A stretch of 50,948 nt of DNA, taken from positions 1 through 50,948 of the forward strand of contig JAEUUU010000077.1 of NCBI GenBank assembly GCA_016787345.1, given 5' to 3'. The notes under the pieces were generated by a model. It did not search any database, was not told where the DNA came from, and saw only the letters and a list, made by a program, of their open reading frames with translations. The translations under genes and the position numbers were made by a program. Position 1 is the first letter of the stretch. Every line of letters starts with the position of its first letter. Positions 8,355-15,539 of this stretch are shown here, piece after piece. The stretch comes from Saprospiraceae bacterium. Its GTDB lineage: Bacteria > Bacteroidota > Bacteroidia > Chitinophagales > Saprospiraceae.

Positions 8355-8458
8355 CAAACAGTTCATCCTGTATAGCCCAGTCTAATCCGCTCTGCCATTT
8401 GAAAACAAATAACCTTTTCAAAGCCTATATCCTCAACCCCCTTTTCACTTCATGGTAA

Positions 8459-8534
8459 CCCCAATTAACCAAACCCCAAATTACCACTTACCCCAATTAA
8501 CCACTTACCCCAATTAACCAGCCCCAATCAACCA
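8459..8534. repeat. Degenerate tandem repeat, 17-nt unit
   Basis: Units of the type CCACTTACCCCAATTAA follow each other at about 8485-8518, with shortened CCCCAATTAACC copies on both sides. It is a low-complexity intergenic repeat of the same general kind as the short tandem repeats elsewhere in the window. Confidence 0.65.
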
Positions 8535-8601
8535 TCCGACGGCTAAACCCTCAGCCACCCGAACTCCCGATCTCTGATTCAACAGGGTGAGGGAGTTTTT
8601 T

Positions 8602-8939
8602 CTGTAGCGCCGCTGTAGCGCCGCTGTAGCGCCGACCTCCAGGTCGGCGAGGCTGAGCGCAGAAAAAACCCGCGATTATTAGCCAATGCTCCTGTCGTTT
8701 TAAGCGGTCTTCGCTTGGAGCAATAGTTAATAATCGCGGGTTGCTATTTCTTGTAGTCTCGCCGCTGTAGCGCCGACCTCCAGGTCGGCGTTGTTGAGAG
8801 CAGAAAAAACCCGCGATTATTAACCAATGCTCCTGGCGTTTTTAAGCAGTATTCGCTTGGAGCAATAGCTAATAATCGCGGGTTGTTACTTCTCGTATCC
8901 TCGCCGACCTGGAGGTCGGCGCTACAGGCGGCGCTACAG
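8602..8939. repeat. Palindromic, MITE/REP-like intergenic element, copy 2
   Basis: The 25-bp termini are the same as in the element at 152-491, here at 8625-8649 and inverted at 8902-8926, with an additional direct copy at 8766-8790. Between them sit two tandem imperfect stem-loops at 8669-8740 and 8810-8882, each with arms of about 24 nt beginning CCCGCGATTATTA. The left edge carries a three-fold TGTAGCGCCGC run (8602-8630). The right edge ends 1-2 nt before the atpG stop codon (8941-8943), so the element abuts the end of the ATP synthase operon. Confidence 0.8.
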
Positions 8940-8940
8940 A

Positions 8941-9837
8941 TTACCCTTCGAGGGCAGCAGCGCCGCCCACGATTTCGAGCAATTCTTTGGTGATACTTTC
9001 CTGACGGGCTTTGTTGTAGCTGATTTTCAGCGTTTTCAGCATCTCTTCGGCATTCTCCGTGGCTTTGTCCATTGCGGTCATACGGGCGCCGTGTTCGGAG
9101 GCATGTGTATCGAGCAGGGTTTTATGGAACTGCAACTGCAGGATGCTGGGCACGAGGGTTTCGAGCAGACCTTGCTGATCGGGCTCGAAGATGTAGTCAG
9201 CCTTGGTTTTTTTCTTCACCGCAGGGTTTACGGGTGTTTTGGGCACAGGCAACCAGGGTTCTACCGTGGGGTATTGTGTGGCTGCGTTGCGGAAGTGGCC
9301 GTAGACGATATCGATAGCGTCGTATTTACCGCCCGAGAATTCATCCATCAATTTGCGGGCAACGGCGCTCGAGTTGTCGTATATCAGGTTGTCGAACAGC
9401 GTAATGTGGTCGGTATTGTATTTCAGATCGGAGAAACGGCGGCGGAAGTAATCGTAGCCTTTTTTACCGATAAACAAGACCGTCACGTTGCCGTTGCGCC
9501 GTTGTTCTGCGTAACGGAGATTAATGTGCGCAACGGCTTCTTTGTTGATATTGGTGTTAAAAGCACCTGCCAGACCGCGATTGGACGTCACAACCACCAC
9601 CAGAGCGTTTTTTACGTCGCGGGCTTTGCCAAACGAGGTATTGGCATCGCCGTCTAGATTCGACAGGATATTGGAAAGCATCCGGTTCAATCGATCCGCG
9701 TAGGGGCGCATTTGCGTAATGGCATTTTGCGCTTTGCGCAGCTTGGCCGCCGAAACCATTTTCATGGCTTTGGTGATTTGCTGCGTATTGATCACGGACT
9801 TGATGCGTTCGCGGACTTCTTTTAAGCCTCCGGCCAT
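8941..9837 (-). CDS. atpG: ATP synthase F1 gamma subunit
   Basis: 298 residues. The N-terminal helix GGLKEVRERIKSVINTQQITKAMKMVSAAKL and the C-terminal helix (MDKATENAEEMLKTL...LEIVGGAAAL) are the conserved ends of the gamma coiled-coil shaft that rotates inside the alpha3beta3 head. The segment TSNRGLAGAFN is also typical. Length is normal for Bacteroidota gamma subunits. It is the last gene of a minus-strand atp operon in this window, 123 nt after atpA. The palindromic element immediately beyond its stop codon is likely to lie in the transcript 3' end. Confidence 0.97.
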   Translation of the reverse strand: MAGGLKEVRERIKSVINTQQITKAMKMVSAAKLRKAQNAITQMRPYADRLNRMLSNILSNLDGDANTSFGKARDVKNALVVVVTSNRGLAGAFNTNINKEAVAHINLRYAEQRRNGNVTVLFIGKKGYDYFRRRFSDLKYNTDHITLFDNLIYDNSSAVARKLMDEFSGGKYDAIDIVYGHFRNAATQYPTVEPWLPVPKTPVNPAVKKKTKADYIFEPDQQGLLETLVPSILQLQFHKTLLDTHASEHGARMTAMDKATENAEEMLKTLKISYNKARQESITKELLEIVGGAAALEG

Positions 9838-9846
9838 CTTTGAAAA

Positions 9847-9962
9847 GTTGAGGATGTAAGGATGGGAGGATTTGAGGATTTGAGGATTTGAGGATTTGAG
9901 GATTCCGATAATTTACATGTCTGAATCTTCAAATCCTCGAATCCTCGAATCCTCGAATCCTC
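9847..9962. repeat. Inverted arrays of an 8-nt repeat (GAGGATTT type) between atpA and atpG
   Basis: The atpA-atpG spacer consists mostly of GAGGATTT units (about 9866-9904) followed, after 24 nt, by the opposite-strand form TCCTCGAA repeated to 9962. The last unit overlaps the atpA stop codon (complement of 9961-9963). The two arrays can pair into a long hairpin in the operon transcript. The same unit recurs at 24323-24357 and 33477-33520. Confidence 0.8.
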
Positions 9963-11550
9963 AATTTTTCTTGTATTGCGCTGCCATATCGGCGGCCAGC
10001 TCCTTCATTTTGGAGAGGCTGGCGTCTTCAAGTTTGCCTTTGCGGAATTCTTCCAGGACCTGGGGCATTTCTTGCTCCATTTTCATCAGGAAGAGTTCTT
10101 CAAATTCGCGCACTTTTTCGAGCGGAACGTCGCGGAGCAGGTTATTGGTGCCGAGGTAGATGATGGCGACCTGTTTTTCCACGGGTACCGGTGAGTATTG
10201 CGGTTGTTTCAGGATTTCCACGTTGCGGGCGCCTTTCGACAATACGGCCTGGGTAGCGGCATCGAGGTCGGAGCCGAATTTGGCAAAAGCCTCGAGTTCG
10301 CGGTACTGGGCCTGGTCGAGTTTGAGCGTACCGGCTACTTTTTTCATCGATTTGATCTGTGCGTTACCACCTACGCGGCTTACCGAGATACCTACGTTGA
10401 TGGCGGGGCGCACACCCGAGTTGAAGAGGTTCGACTCGAGGAAGATCTGACCGTCGGTGATGGAGATTACGTTGGTCGGGATATAAGCCGATACGTCGCC
10501 GGCCTGCGTTTCGATGATGGGGAGTGCCGTGAGCGAACCGCCGCCTTTAATCAGGCCGGCGTTTACCAGACTGTCCGGGAGGTTGTTCATTTGTTTGGCC
10601 ACACCGTCGTCGTTGATGACCTTGGCCGCGCGCTCGAGCAAGCGGCTGTGGAGGTAGAACACGTCGCCGGGGTACGCTTCGCGGCCCGGGGGGCGGCGGA
10701 GCAGCAGCGATGCTTCGCGGTAGGCAACGGCCTGCTTGGAGAGGTCGTCGTAGATAATAAGGGCAGGGCGACCCGTATCGCGGAAAAATTCGCCGATAGC
10801 GGCGCCGGAGAACGGGGCGTAGAATTGCAGCGGAGCGGGATCGGAAGCCGAGGCCGATACGATGGTTGTGTAGGCCATAGCGCCATATTCTTCGAGAATA
10901 CGGGCAACCTGGGCCACCGTGGAGGCTTTCTGGCCGCAAGCGACGTAGATGCAGTACACCGGCTCACCGCGCTCGTAGAATTCCTTCTGGTTAATAATGG
11001 TGTCGATAGCAATGGCAGATTTGCCCGTCTGACGGTCGCCGATAATCAGCTCGCGCTGGCCGCGGCCGATCGGAATCATGGCGTCAATAGCCTTGATACC
11101 GGTTTGCAGCGGCTCGTTTACCGGCTGGCGGTAGATAACGCCGGGCGCTTTGCGCTCCAGGGGCATCTCGTACTTCGGTCCGGTGATCGGGCCTTTGCCG
11201 TCGATGGGCTGGCCGAGCGGGTTGACGACACGACCAACGAAGCCTTCGCCGACCTCGATCGAAGCGATCTGGCCGGTGCGCTTAACGATCGAGCCTTCGT
11301 GGATACCGTCGGAAGCGCCCATGAGCACGACGCCCACGTTGTCTTCTTCGAGGTTCAACACGATGGCGCGTACGCCGTTTTCGAATTCAACCAATTCGCC
11401 GGATTGTGCGCTGTTGAGGCCGTACACGCGGGCGATACCGTCGCCCACTTGCAATACCGTGCCCACTTCTTCCAGATTGGTGTCGGCTCCGAAGCCGGAC
11501 AATTGTTGTTTCAGGATCGCCGAGATTTCTTCCGGTCTGACGTCTGCCAT
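9961..11550 (-). CDS. atpA: ATP synthase F1 alpha subunit
   Basis: 529 residues, full length. The Walker A motif GDRQTGKS is at 171-178. Flanking conserved blocks include [13 protein letters not shown] (107-119), [10 protein letters not shown] and the catalytic-interface segment SISVSRVGG with the alpha Arg finger. Alpha subunits hold the non-catalytic nucleotide sites of the F1 head. The ATG at 11550 is supported by the conserved start ([17 protein letters not shown]). Upstream lies a 205-nt spacer filled with short repeats before atpH, an unusually large gap for an atp operon. Confidence 0.98.
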   Translation of the reverse strand: MADVRPEEISAILKQQLSGFGADTNLEEVGTVLQVGDGIARVYGLNSAQSGELVEFENGVRAIVLNLEEDNVGVVLMGASDGIHEGSIVKRTGQIASIEVGEGFVGRVVNPLGQPIDGKGPITGPKYEMPLERKAPGVIYRQPVNEPLQTGIKAIDAMIPIGRGQRELIIGDRQTGKSAIAIDTIINQKEFYERGEPVYCIYVACGQKASTVAQVARILEEYGAMAYTTIVSASASDPAPLQFYAPFSGAAIGEFFRDTGRPALIIYDDLSKQAVAYREASLLLRRPPGREAYPGDVFYLHSRLLERAAKVINDDGVAKQMNNLPDSLVNAGLIKGGGSLTALPIIETQAGDVSAYIPTNVISITDGQIFLESNLFNSGVRPAINVGISVSRVGGNAQIKSMKKVAGTLKLDQAQYRELEAFAKFGSDLDAATQAVLSKGARNVEILKQPQYSPVPVEKQVAIIYLGTNNLLRDVPLEKVREFEELFLMKMEQEMPQVLEEFRKGKLEDASLSKMKELAADMAAQYKKN

Positions 11551-11554
11551 ATTG

Positions 11555-11754
11555 TTAATGTGCTAATGAGTTAATATGCTAATGTGCTAATGGGGTGATA
11601 TGCTAATGTGTTAGTGTGCTAATAAGTTAATATGCTAATGTGCTAATATACTCGAATTACTAATGGGCAATGTTTACTTGCGAAAGAAGTGTAAAACTAG
11701 AATCGTCCACACCCGCCCATTAGCAAATTAGCACATTAAAAAATTAGCACATTA
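11555..11754. repeat. Inverted arrays of a 9-nt repeat (GTGCTAAT type) between atpH and atpA
   Basis: Degenerate GTGCTAATG/ATGCTAAT units run from about 11559 to 11650. The opposite-strand form (TTAGCACATTA) appears at 11720-11754 and ends one base before the atpH stop codon (complement of 11756-11758). A unique 60-nt segment separates them. The arrangement can fold into a hairpin in the operon transcript. The same unit fills the atpE-atpF spacer. Confidence 0.8.
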
Positions 11755-11755
11755 T

Positions 11756-12316
11756 TTAGAATTCTCTGATATACAGGTTTTTGGAGAATTGGGTTTTCAA
11801 TTCTTCGAGTTTGTGCGCGACAGAAGCATCATAACGCTTCTGGTTGAATTCGAGTACGAAGCCGCCGATCAATTCAGGATCAACTTTCGTCTCGATATCG
11901 AGGGTAGTGGTTGTAACGCCACTGTCGAGGATTCTTTTCTGCAGATCGGCCAGTACGGCTTCGCTGACGGGCGCGGCGGTGGTCAGGCGCACCGAAGTGA
12001 TACCTTTCAGCGCTTTGTACTGTGCGACGAACTCAGCAGCGATTTCCGGGATATATCCTTCGCGGCCTTTATTGACCAGCAAGTGAAGGTAAGCCAGGGT
12101 AAGCGCGTCGATTTTGCCTTTAAAGAGCGCGTCGAGCACAGCCTGTTTTTTATCGGTATGCACGATTGGGCTTTTCAGCAGCAGGTAGAGCTCGCGGTGT
12201 TTGGCCGCTTCACGCAGGCTGTGCACGTCGTTGCTCACGGCTTCGAGTTTGTTTTGCTCGATAGCGAGGTCGATCAGCGACTTGGCGTAACGGGTGGCAA
12301 TTCTGGTAACCGACAT
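11756..12316 (-). CDS. atpH: ATP synthase F1 delta subunit (peripheral stalk)
   Basis: 186 residues. The N-terminal helical domain (ATRYAKSLIDLAIEQ...) and the conserved C-terminal motif (VDPELIGGFVLEFNQKRYDASV) identify the delta/OSCP subunit that joins the stator stalk to the top of F1. It starts 4 nt after the atpF stop codon, a typical translationally linked pair. Length is normal for the family. Confidence 0.95.
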   Translation of the reverse strand: MSVTRIATRYAKSLIDLAIEQNKLEAVSNDVHSLREAAKHRELYLLLKSPIVHTDKKQAVLDALFKGKIDALTLAYLHLLVNKGREGYIPEIAAEFVAQYKALKGITSVRLTTAAPVSEAVLADLQKRILDSGVTTTTLDIETKVDPELIGGFVLEFNQKRYDASVAHKLEELKTQFSKNLYIREF

Positions 12317-12320
12317 GCGC

Positions 12321-12833
12321 TTAGTTCAATTTCATGTTATCCACCAGGCTTTTGGCATAGGCAACCTGTTCGGGGTTGTTGGCCAGTTCCTTGCGGAGGA
12401 TTTTTTCAGCAATTTCAATAGCCAGTTGGCCTGCCTTGTTTTTCAGGTCGACCATGGCGGCATTTTTCTGATTTTCAATGTCTTGCATGGCGCTTTCCAC
12501 TTTACGCTTGTATTCGGCGTTGGCGCGCTCTTTTGCTTCGGCAATGATTTCGTCTTTGGCGTCTTTGGCTTCTTTCAGGATTTGCGAACGCTCTTCACGG
12601 GCCTGAGCCAGTAATTTTTCGTTTTCTGCCTGCAGATTAGCCATTTCGGCGCGGGCCAGTTTGGCCTGGTCGAGGGCATCCTGAATATCGGTTTCGCGTT
12701 TTTTGAGCGATTCAGCGATCGGCTTGAACGCGAAACGGCTCATCAAAAACCAGAAAATCAGGAAGATAAGGGTCGTCCAGAAAAGAAGACCAGGTTCGGG
12801 TTTGATGACTGAAAAGTCGGCCAGGAAAAGCAT
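12321..12833 (-). CDS. atpF: ATP synthase F0 b subunit (peripheral stalk)
   Basis: 170 residues. A single N-terminal membrane helix (about 13-33, LLFWTTLIFLIFWFLMSRFAF) is followed by a long charged helix (about 40-150) that forms the dimeric stator stalk; the coiled coil is visible as repeated Ala/Glu/Lys heptads. A single b-type gene is present, with no b' paralogue. It lies between atpE, 146 nt upstream, and atpH, 4 nt downstream. Confidence 0.96.
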   Translation of the reverse strand: MLFLADFSVIKPEPGLLFWTTLIFLIFWFLMSRFAFKPIAESLKKRETDIQDALDQAKLARAEMANLQAENEKLLAQAREERSQILKEAKDAKDEIIAEAKERANAEYKRKVESAMQDIENQKNAAMVDLKNKAGQLAIEIAEKILRKELANNPEQVAYAKSLVDNMKLN

Positions 12834-12837
12834 ATAA

Positions 12838-12905
12838 TGAATGTGCTAATGTGCTAATTAGACAATGTGCTAAGGTGCTAATGGGGTTAATGCGCTAATG
12901 GGGGG
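12838..12905. repeat. Short tandem repeat (GTGCTAAT type) between atpE and atpF
   Basis: GTGCTAAT-like units with variants such as GCGCTAAT and GTGCTGAT fill the region immediately upstream of the atpF start, in one orientation only. It is the same family as the atpH-atpA spacer. Confidence 0.7.
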
Positions 12906-12979
12906 TGTGCTGATTGCAAGAAGAAAACGCCGGGCCATTGCGTCGCCAACCGCTTCGCGCCGGCCCGGTAAACGTTTCT

Positions 12980-13216
<237 letters not shown>

Positions 13217-13234
13217 TCAGTTGATAAACAAGGC

Positions 13235-14551
13235 TTAATGGTGGTGCGGCTCTTCGATTGCGGTGCCGATATACACTGCCGACAACATCGTAAAGATGAA
13301 GGCTTGCAGGAAGGCAACCAGCAATTCGAGGGTCATCATAAACAGCGTCAGCGGAATGGAAGCGGCAGCGCCGGCCATCGATCCGCCAAAACTTTCCCCG
13401 GCTTTGCCGAAGATGAAAATCAGGCTGACAAAGCTCAGAATCACGATGTGACCCGCGGTAATATTGGCAAAAAGACGCAACAGAAGGGTGAACGGTTTCA
13501 GGAAGATACCGAGCACCTCGATGGGCGTCAGGATGAATATTTTCAAAACGGCCGGCACGCCGGGCATCCACAAAGTGTGCTCCCAGAAATGCTTGTTGGC
13601 GCTGAAAGTCGAGATAATGAAGGTCAGCAGGGCCAGCACGATCGTCACCGAAATATTGCCGGTTACGTTGGCACTGCCCGGGAAGAACGGTACCTGACCG
13701 ATCAGGTTAAGGCCCAGAATGAAGAAGAAGGCCGAAAGGAGGTAGGGCAGGTATTTCTCGTACTTGGGGCCGATGTTCGGCTTGGCCACCTCGTCGCGAA
13801 TGAAGGTCACGAGCGGCTCGAGGAAGTTTTGCAGGCCTTTCGGGGCGTGGCCCTGGGTGCGCACGGCCGATTTGGCGGCCGAACGGAACAAAAGGAACAG
13901 CACCAGGGCGGTGAGCAGCATGGTGAAAACGTTGCGGGTCACCGAAAAATCGTAAAAGCTGGTGATGCCGCCGCCCATAATGCCGCCGTCGTAGGTGGTT
14001 TTGGCGTCGAGCGGTTCGCAATTACCATTAATGATGGCGTTGTAGCGAATTTTCTTTTTGCCTTTCTCCTCGATTTCCTGATGGGTATAGTCGCTCACCT
14101 GAAACTCGCCGTGCATTAAGGCGGTATTGGTCAGGCGCATAATATTGCCGTGGACCAGCACATAACCCTCTTTCGAGTTTTCACCGTTTCCGTGGTGGTG
14201 CGGGTGAAACGCCGAAGTGGTCGTCAGCGTCCAGCCATGGCCGGGAGCGTAAAGGATGCAGGGGAGGTGGAGATAAGTATTGCCCAGAATATGGATGGCG
14301 TTGGCATCGGCGATGTGGTGAACGGCATTTTCACCGGCATTAAATTCGCCTTCTTCCGAGAGGGAATGACCGCAATCGTGTCCTCCATGGGCGGTGGTAT
14401 CGCTGTGATCGGTGGCGTGTTCGTCGGGTGTTGCGGCGGCGGGGTGCTCCGTTTGCTGTTGAGGGTGATGTGATTCACCGTGCTGGGCGAAAGCGAAAAC
14501 ACTTAATCCGCTGAAAACCAGTGCGATCCAAAACTTGCGAAAGGCTGTCAT
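13235..14551 (-). CDS. atpB: ATP synthase F0 a subunit with long His-rich exported N-terminus
   Basis: About 438 residues from the ATG at 14551, which gives a proper signal peptide (MTAFRKFWIAL...AFAQ). The in-frame ATG at 14578 lies almost at the predicted transcription start and was not chosen. The C-terminal half is the classic a subunit, with membrane helices and the segment LLRLFANITAGH, whose Arg is essential for proton transfer. The N-terminal 190 residues are unusual: a His/Glu/Asp-rich stretch (AQHGESHHPQQQTEH...HDCGHS) then a soluble domain. The length exceeds the 230-260 residues of most bacteria. Extended a subunits occur in Bacteroidota; the function of the extension is unknown. 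This is the first gene of the operon; no atpI precedes it. Confidence 0.95.
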   Translation of the reverse strand: MTAFRKFWIALVFSGLSVFAFAQHGESHHPQQQTEHPAAATPDEHATDHSDTTAHGGHDCGHSLSEEGEFNAGENAVHHIADANAIHILGNTYLHLPCILYAPGHGWTLTTTSAFHPHHHGNGENSKEGYVLVHGNIMRLTNTALMHGEFQVSDYTHQEIEEKGKKKIRYNAIINGNCEPLDAKTTYDGGIMGGGITSFYDFSVTRNVFTMLLTALVLFLLFRSAAKSAVRTQGHAPKGLQNFLEPLVTFIRDEVAKPNIGPKYEKYLPYLLSAFFFILGLNLIGQVPFFPGSANVTGNISVTIVLALLTFIISTFSANKHFWEHTLWMPGVPAVLKIFILTPIEVLGIFLKPFTLLLRLFANITAGHIVILSFVSLIFIFGKAGESFGGSMAGAAASIPLTLFMMTLELLVAFLQAFIFTMLSAVYIGTAIEEPHHH

Positions 14552-14586
14552 ACTTTTGCTGAGGAGGCTGTTCTCCAAATCGGCGG

Positions 14587-14594
14587 CAAAAGTA
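14587..14594 (-). promoter_or_regulatory. TAnnTTTG promoter element of the atp operon
   Basis: On the minus strand this reads TACTTTTG, a perfect TAnnTTTG box. It would start transcription about 30 nt before the atpB ATG at 14551. A poly-T stretch takes the place of a clear TTG box upstream. Confidence 0.5.
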
Positions 14595-14732
14595 CGGCGA
14601 CCTTTCCGTTTTAAAAAACCGGAAAAAAACTTTTTCAGAAAAAAATAGGGCGAGAGGAAAAAAAATCAGGGCTTGGCCAAACTTAATTTGGGTAGCCTGC
14701 TTTTCAAGACTCCAACCGGCGGATTTTTTAAC

Positions 14733-14766
14733 AAAAAAACCGCCCTCACAGGAGGAGTGAGGGCGG
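14733..14766 (-). terminator. Rho-independent terminator, minus strand
   Basis: A perfect 10-bp stem CCGCCCTCAC/GTGAGGGCGG with a 7-nt loop is flanked by an A-run at 14733-14739, which becomes the T-tract in minus-strand RNA. It lies 33 nt beyond the stop of the T9SS-tail gene and upstream of the atp promoter. Confidence 0.88.
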
Positions 14767-14798
14767 TCATCATGGGATAATATCGGGTAAAAGGCGGA

Positions 14799-15107
14799 TT
14801 AGTACATGATCAGCCGGCGAACGGCGGACCCGAATGCTGTTTCCAGCAGGTAAGTATAAATGCCCGGTTGCCGGAGATCGGTCCGGGAGAGTCGTAACTG
14901 GTTGTCGCCTGCTTCACCGGCGGTTGTCCGGGTGCTGACTTCGCGGCCATCGGCGTCGAAAAAACGCAGCGTTACGTCGGTAGCCTCTGGGAGCCGGAAG
15001 CGGAGCATGGTCATTTCAATGAACGGGTTCGGTGTGTTTGGCAGGAGTTCCAGACCATTGGATGCGGCAGCATGACCAAGGTGGAAAGACGGATGAAGAT
15101 TACTCAT
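14799..15107 (-). CDS. Short protein consisting of a T9SS type A sorting domain-like unit
   Basis: 102 residues from the ATG at 15107 (MSNLHPSFHLG). Longer in-frame starts up to 15248 would add an unconvincing sequence. Residues from about 20 onward match the T9SS type A C-terminal domain: LLPNTPNPFIEMTMLRF, then VTLRFFDADGREV, then PGIYTYLLE, ending RRLIMY. In normal cargo this domain follows a large catalytic or binding part and directs secretion through the type IX system. Here no signal peptide and no cargo domain are visible, so the gene may be a fragment or a free sorting-domain protein. The strong terminator downstream shows it is a defined transcription unit. Confidence 0.6.
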   Translation of the reverse strand: MSNLHPSFHLGHAAASNGLELLPNTPNPFIEMTMLRFRLPEATDVTLRFFDADGREVSTRTTAGEAGDNQLRLSRTDLRQPGIYTYLLETAFGSAVRRLIMY

Positions 15108-15348
15108 AGTACACTTTGCGCGCTTGAAAGCCGGCGGGCAATCAAAAAGGCGACGATTTTGGATAAAAAATGAGATTACAAAAAGCATTTGGCGCTGTGC
15201 GCCGCTATACGGGAAATGCTGTTTGATCAAAGCCAAAAGCCGTGCCATTTTCTTTCAAAAGGACTTTAATGCGGCTGCATTTGAAAAAAATTAGGGAAAT
15301 CCCCGAATACGCCCCCGGAATAGCCCTGAATGGAGAGAAGAATTTTTA

Positions 15349-15379
15349 TTGGACAAGCCGATATCGACATGTACTTTTG
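15349..15379 (+). promoter_or_regulatory. Promoter of tRNA-Gly
   Basis: TTG at 15349-15351 and TACTTTTG at 15372-15379 are 20 nt apart, matching TTG-N19-21-TAnnTTTG. The tRNA begins 12 nt downstream. Confidence 0.75.
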
Positions 15380-15391
15380 CTGACCAATTCT

Positions 15392-15464
15392 GCGGAAATA
15401 GCTCAGTTGGTAGAGCACTAGCTTCCCAAGCTGGGGGTCGCGAGTTCGAGTCTCGTTTTCCGCT
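15392..15464 (+). tRNA. tRNA-Gly (anticodon CCC)
   Basis: The cloverleaf can be traced by eye: acceptor GCGGAAA/TTTCCGC, D arm GCTC...GAGC, anticodon stem CTAGC/GCTGG with loop TTCCCAA (anticodon CCC), and T arm GCGAG-TTCGAGT-CTCGT. CCA is not encoded. A consensus promoter precedes it and a long terminator hairpin follows 3 nt later. Confidence 0.95.
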
Positions 15465-15467
15465 CCT

Positions 15468-15523
15468 GTTTCAAAAAAAATACCGCAAGGACGATCAACG
15501 CCTTTGCGGTATTTTTTTGAAAC
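15468..15523. terminator. Bidirectional terminator after tRNA-Gly
   Basis: GTTTCAAAAAAAATACCGCAA at 15468-15488 pairs with its near-perfect complement at 15504-15523. The core TACCGCAA/TTGCGGTA is flanked by A and T runs on either side, so it can terminate both the tRNA transcript and the opposite-strand gene that ends at 15540. Confidence 0.85.
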
Positions 15524-15539
15524 AGAAAATTCGGCCGAC

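Noticed and set aside
8197-8421. A 74-codon minus-strand open frame in the gap before atpG
   Set aside because: It overlaps the twin promoter-like modules and has no recognisable sequence; probably non-coding.
10198-11574. A 458-codon open frame on the plus strand opposite atpA
   Set aside because: It is the mirror of a strongly conserved gene in a GC-rich codon context; its translation is of low-complexity Gly/Val/Asp type with no recognisable domain or start signal.
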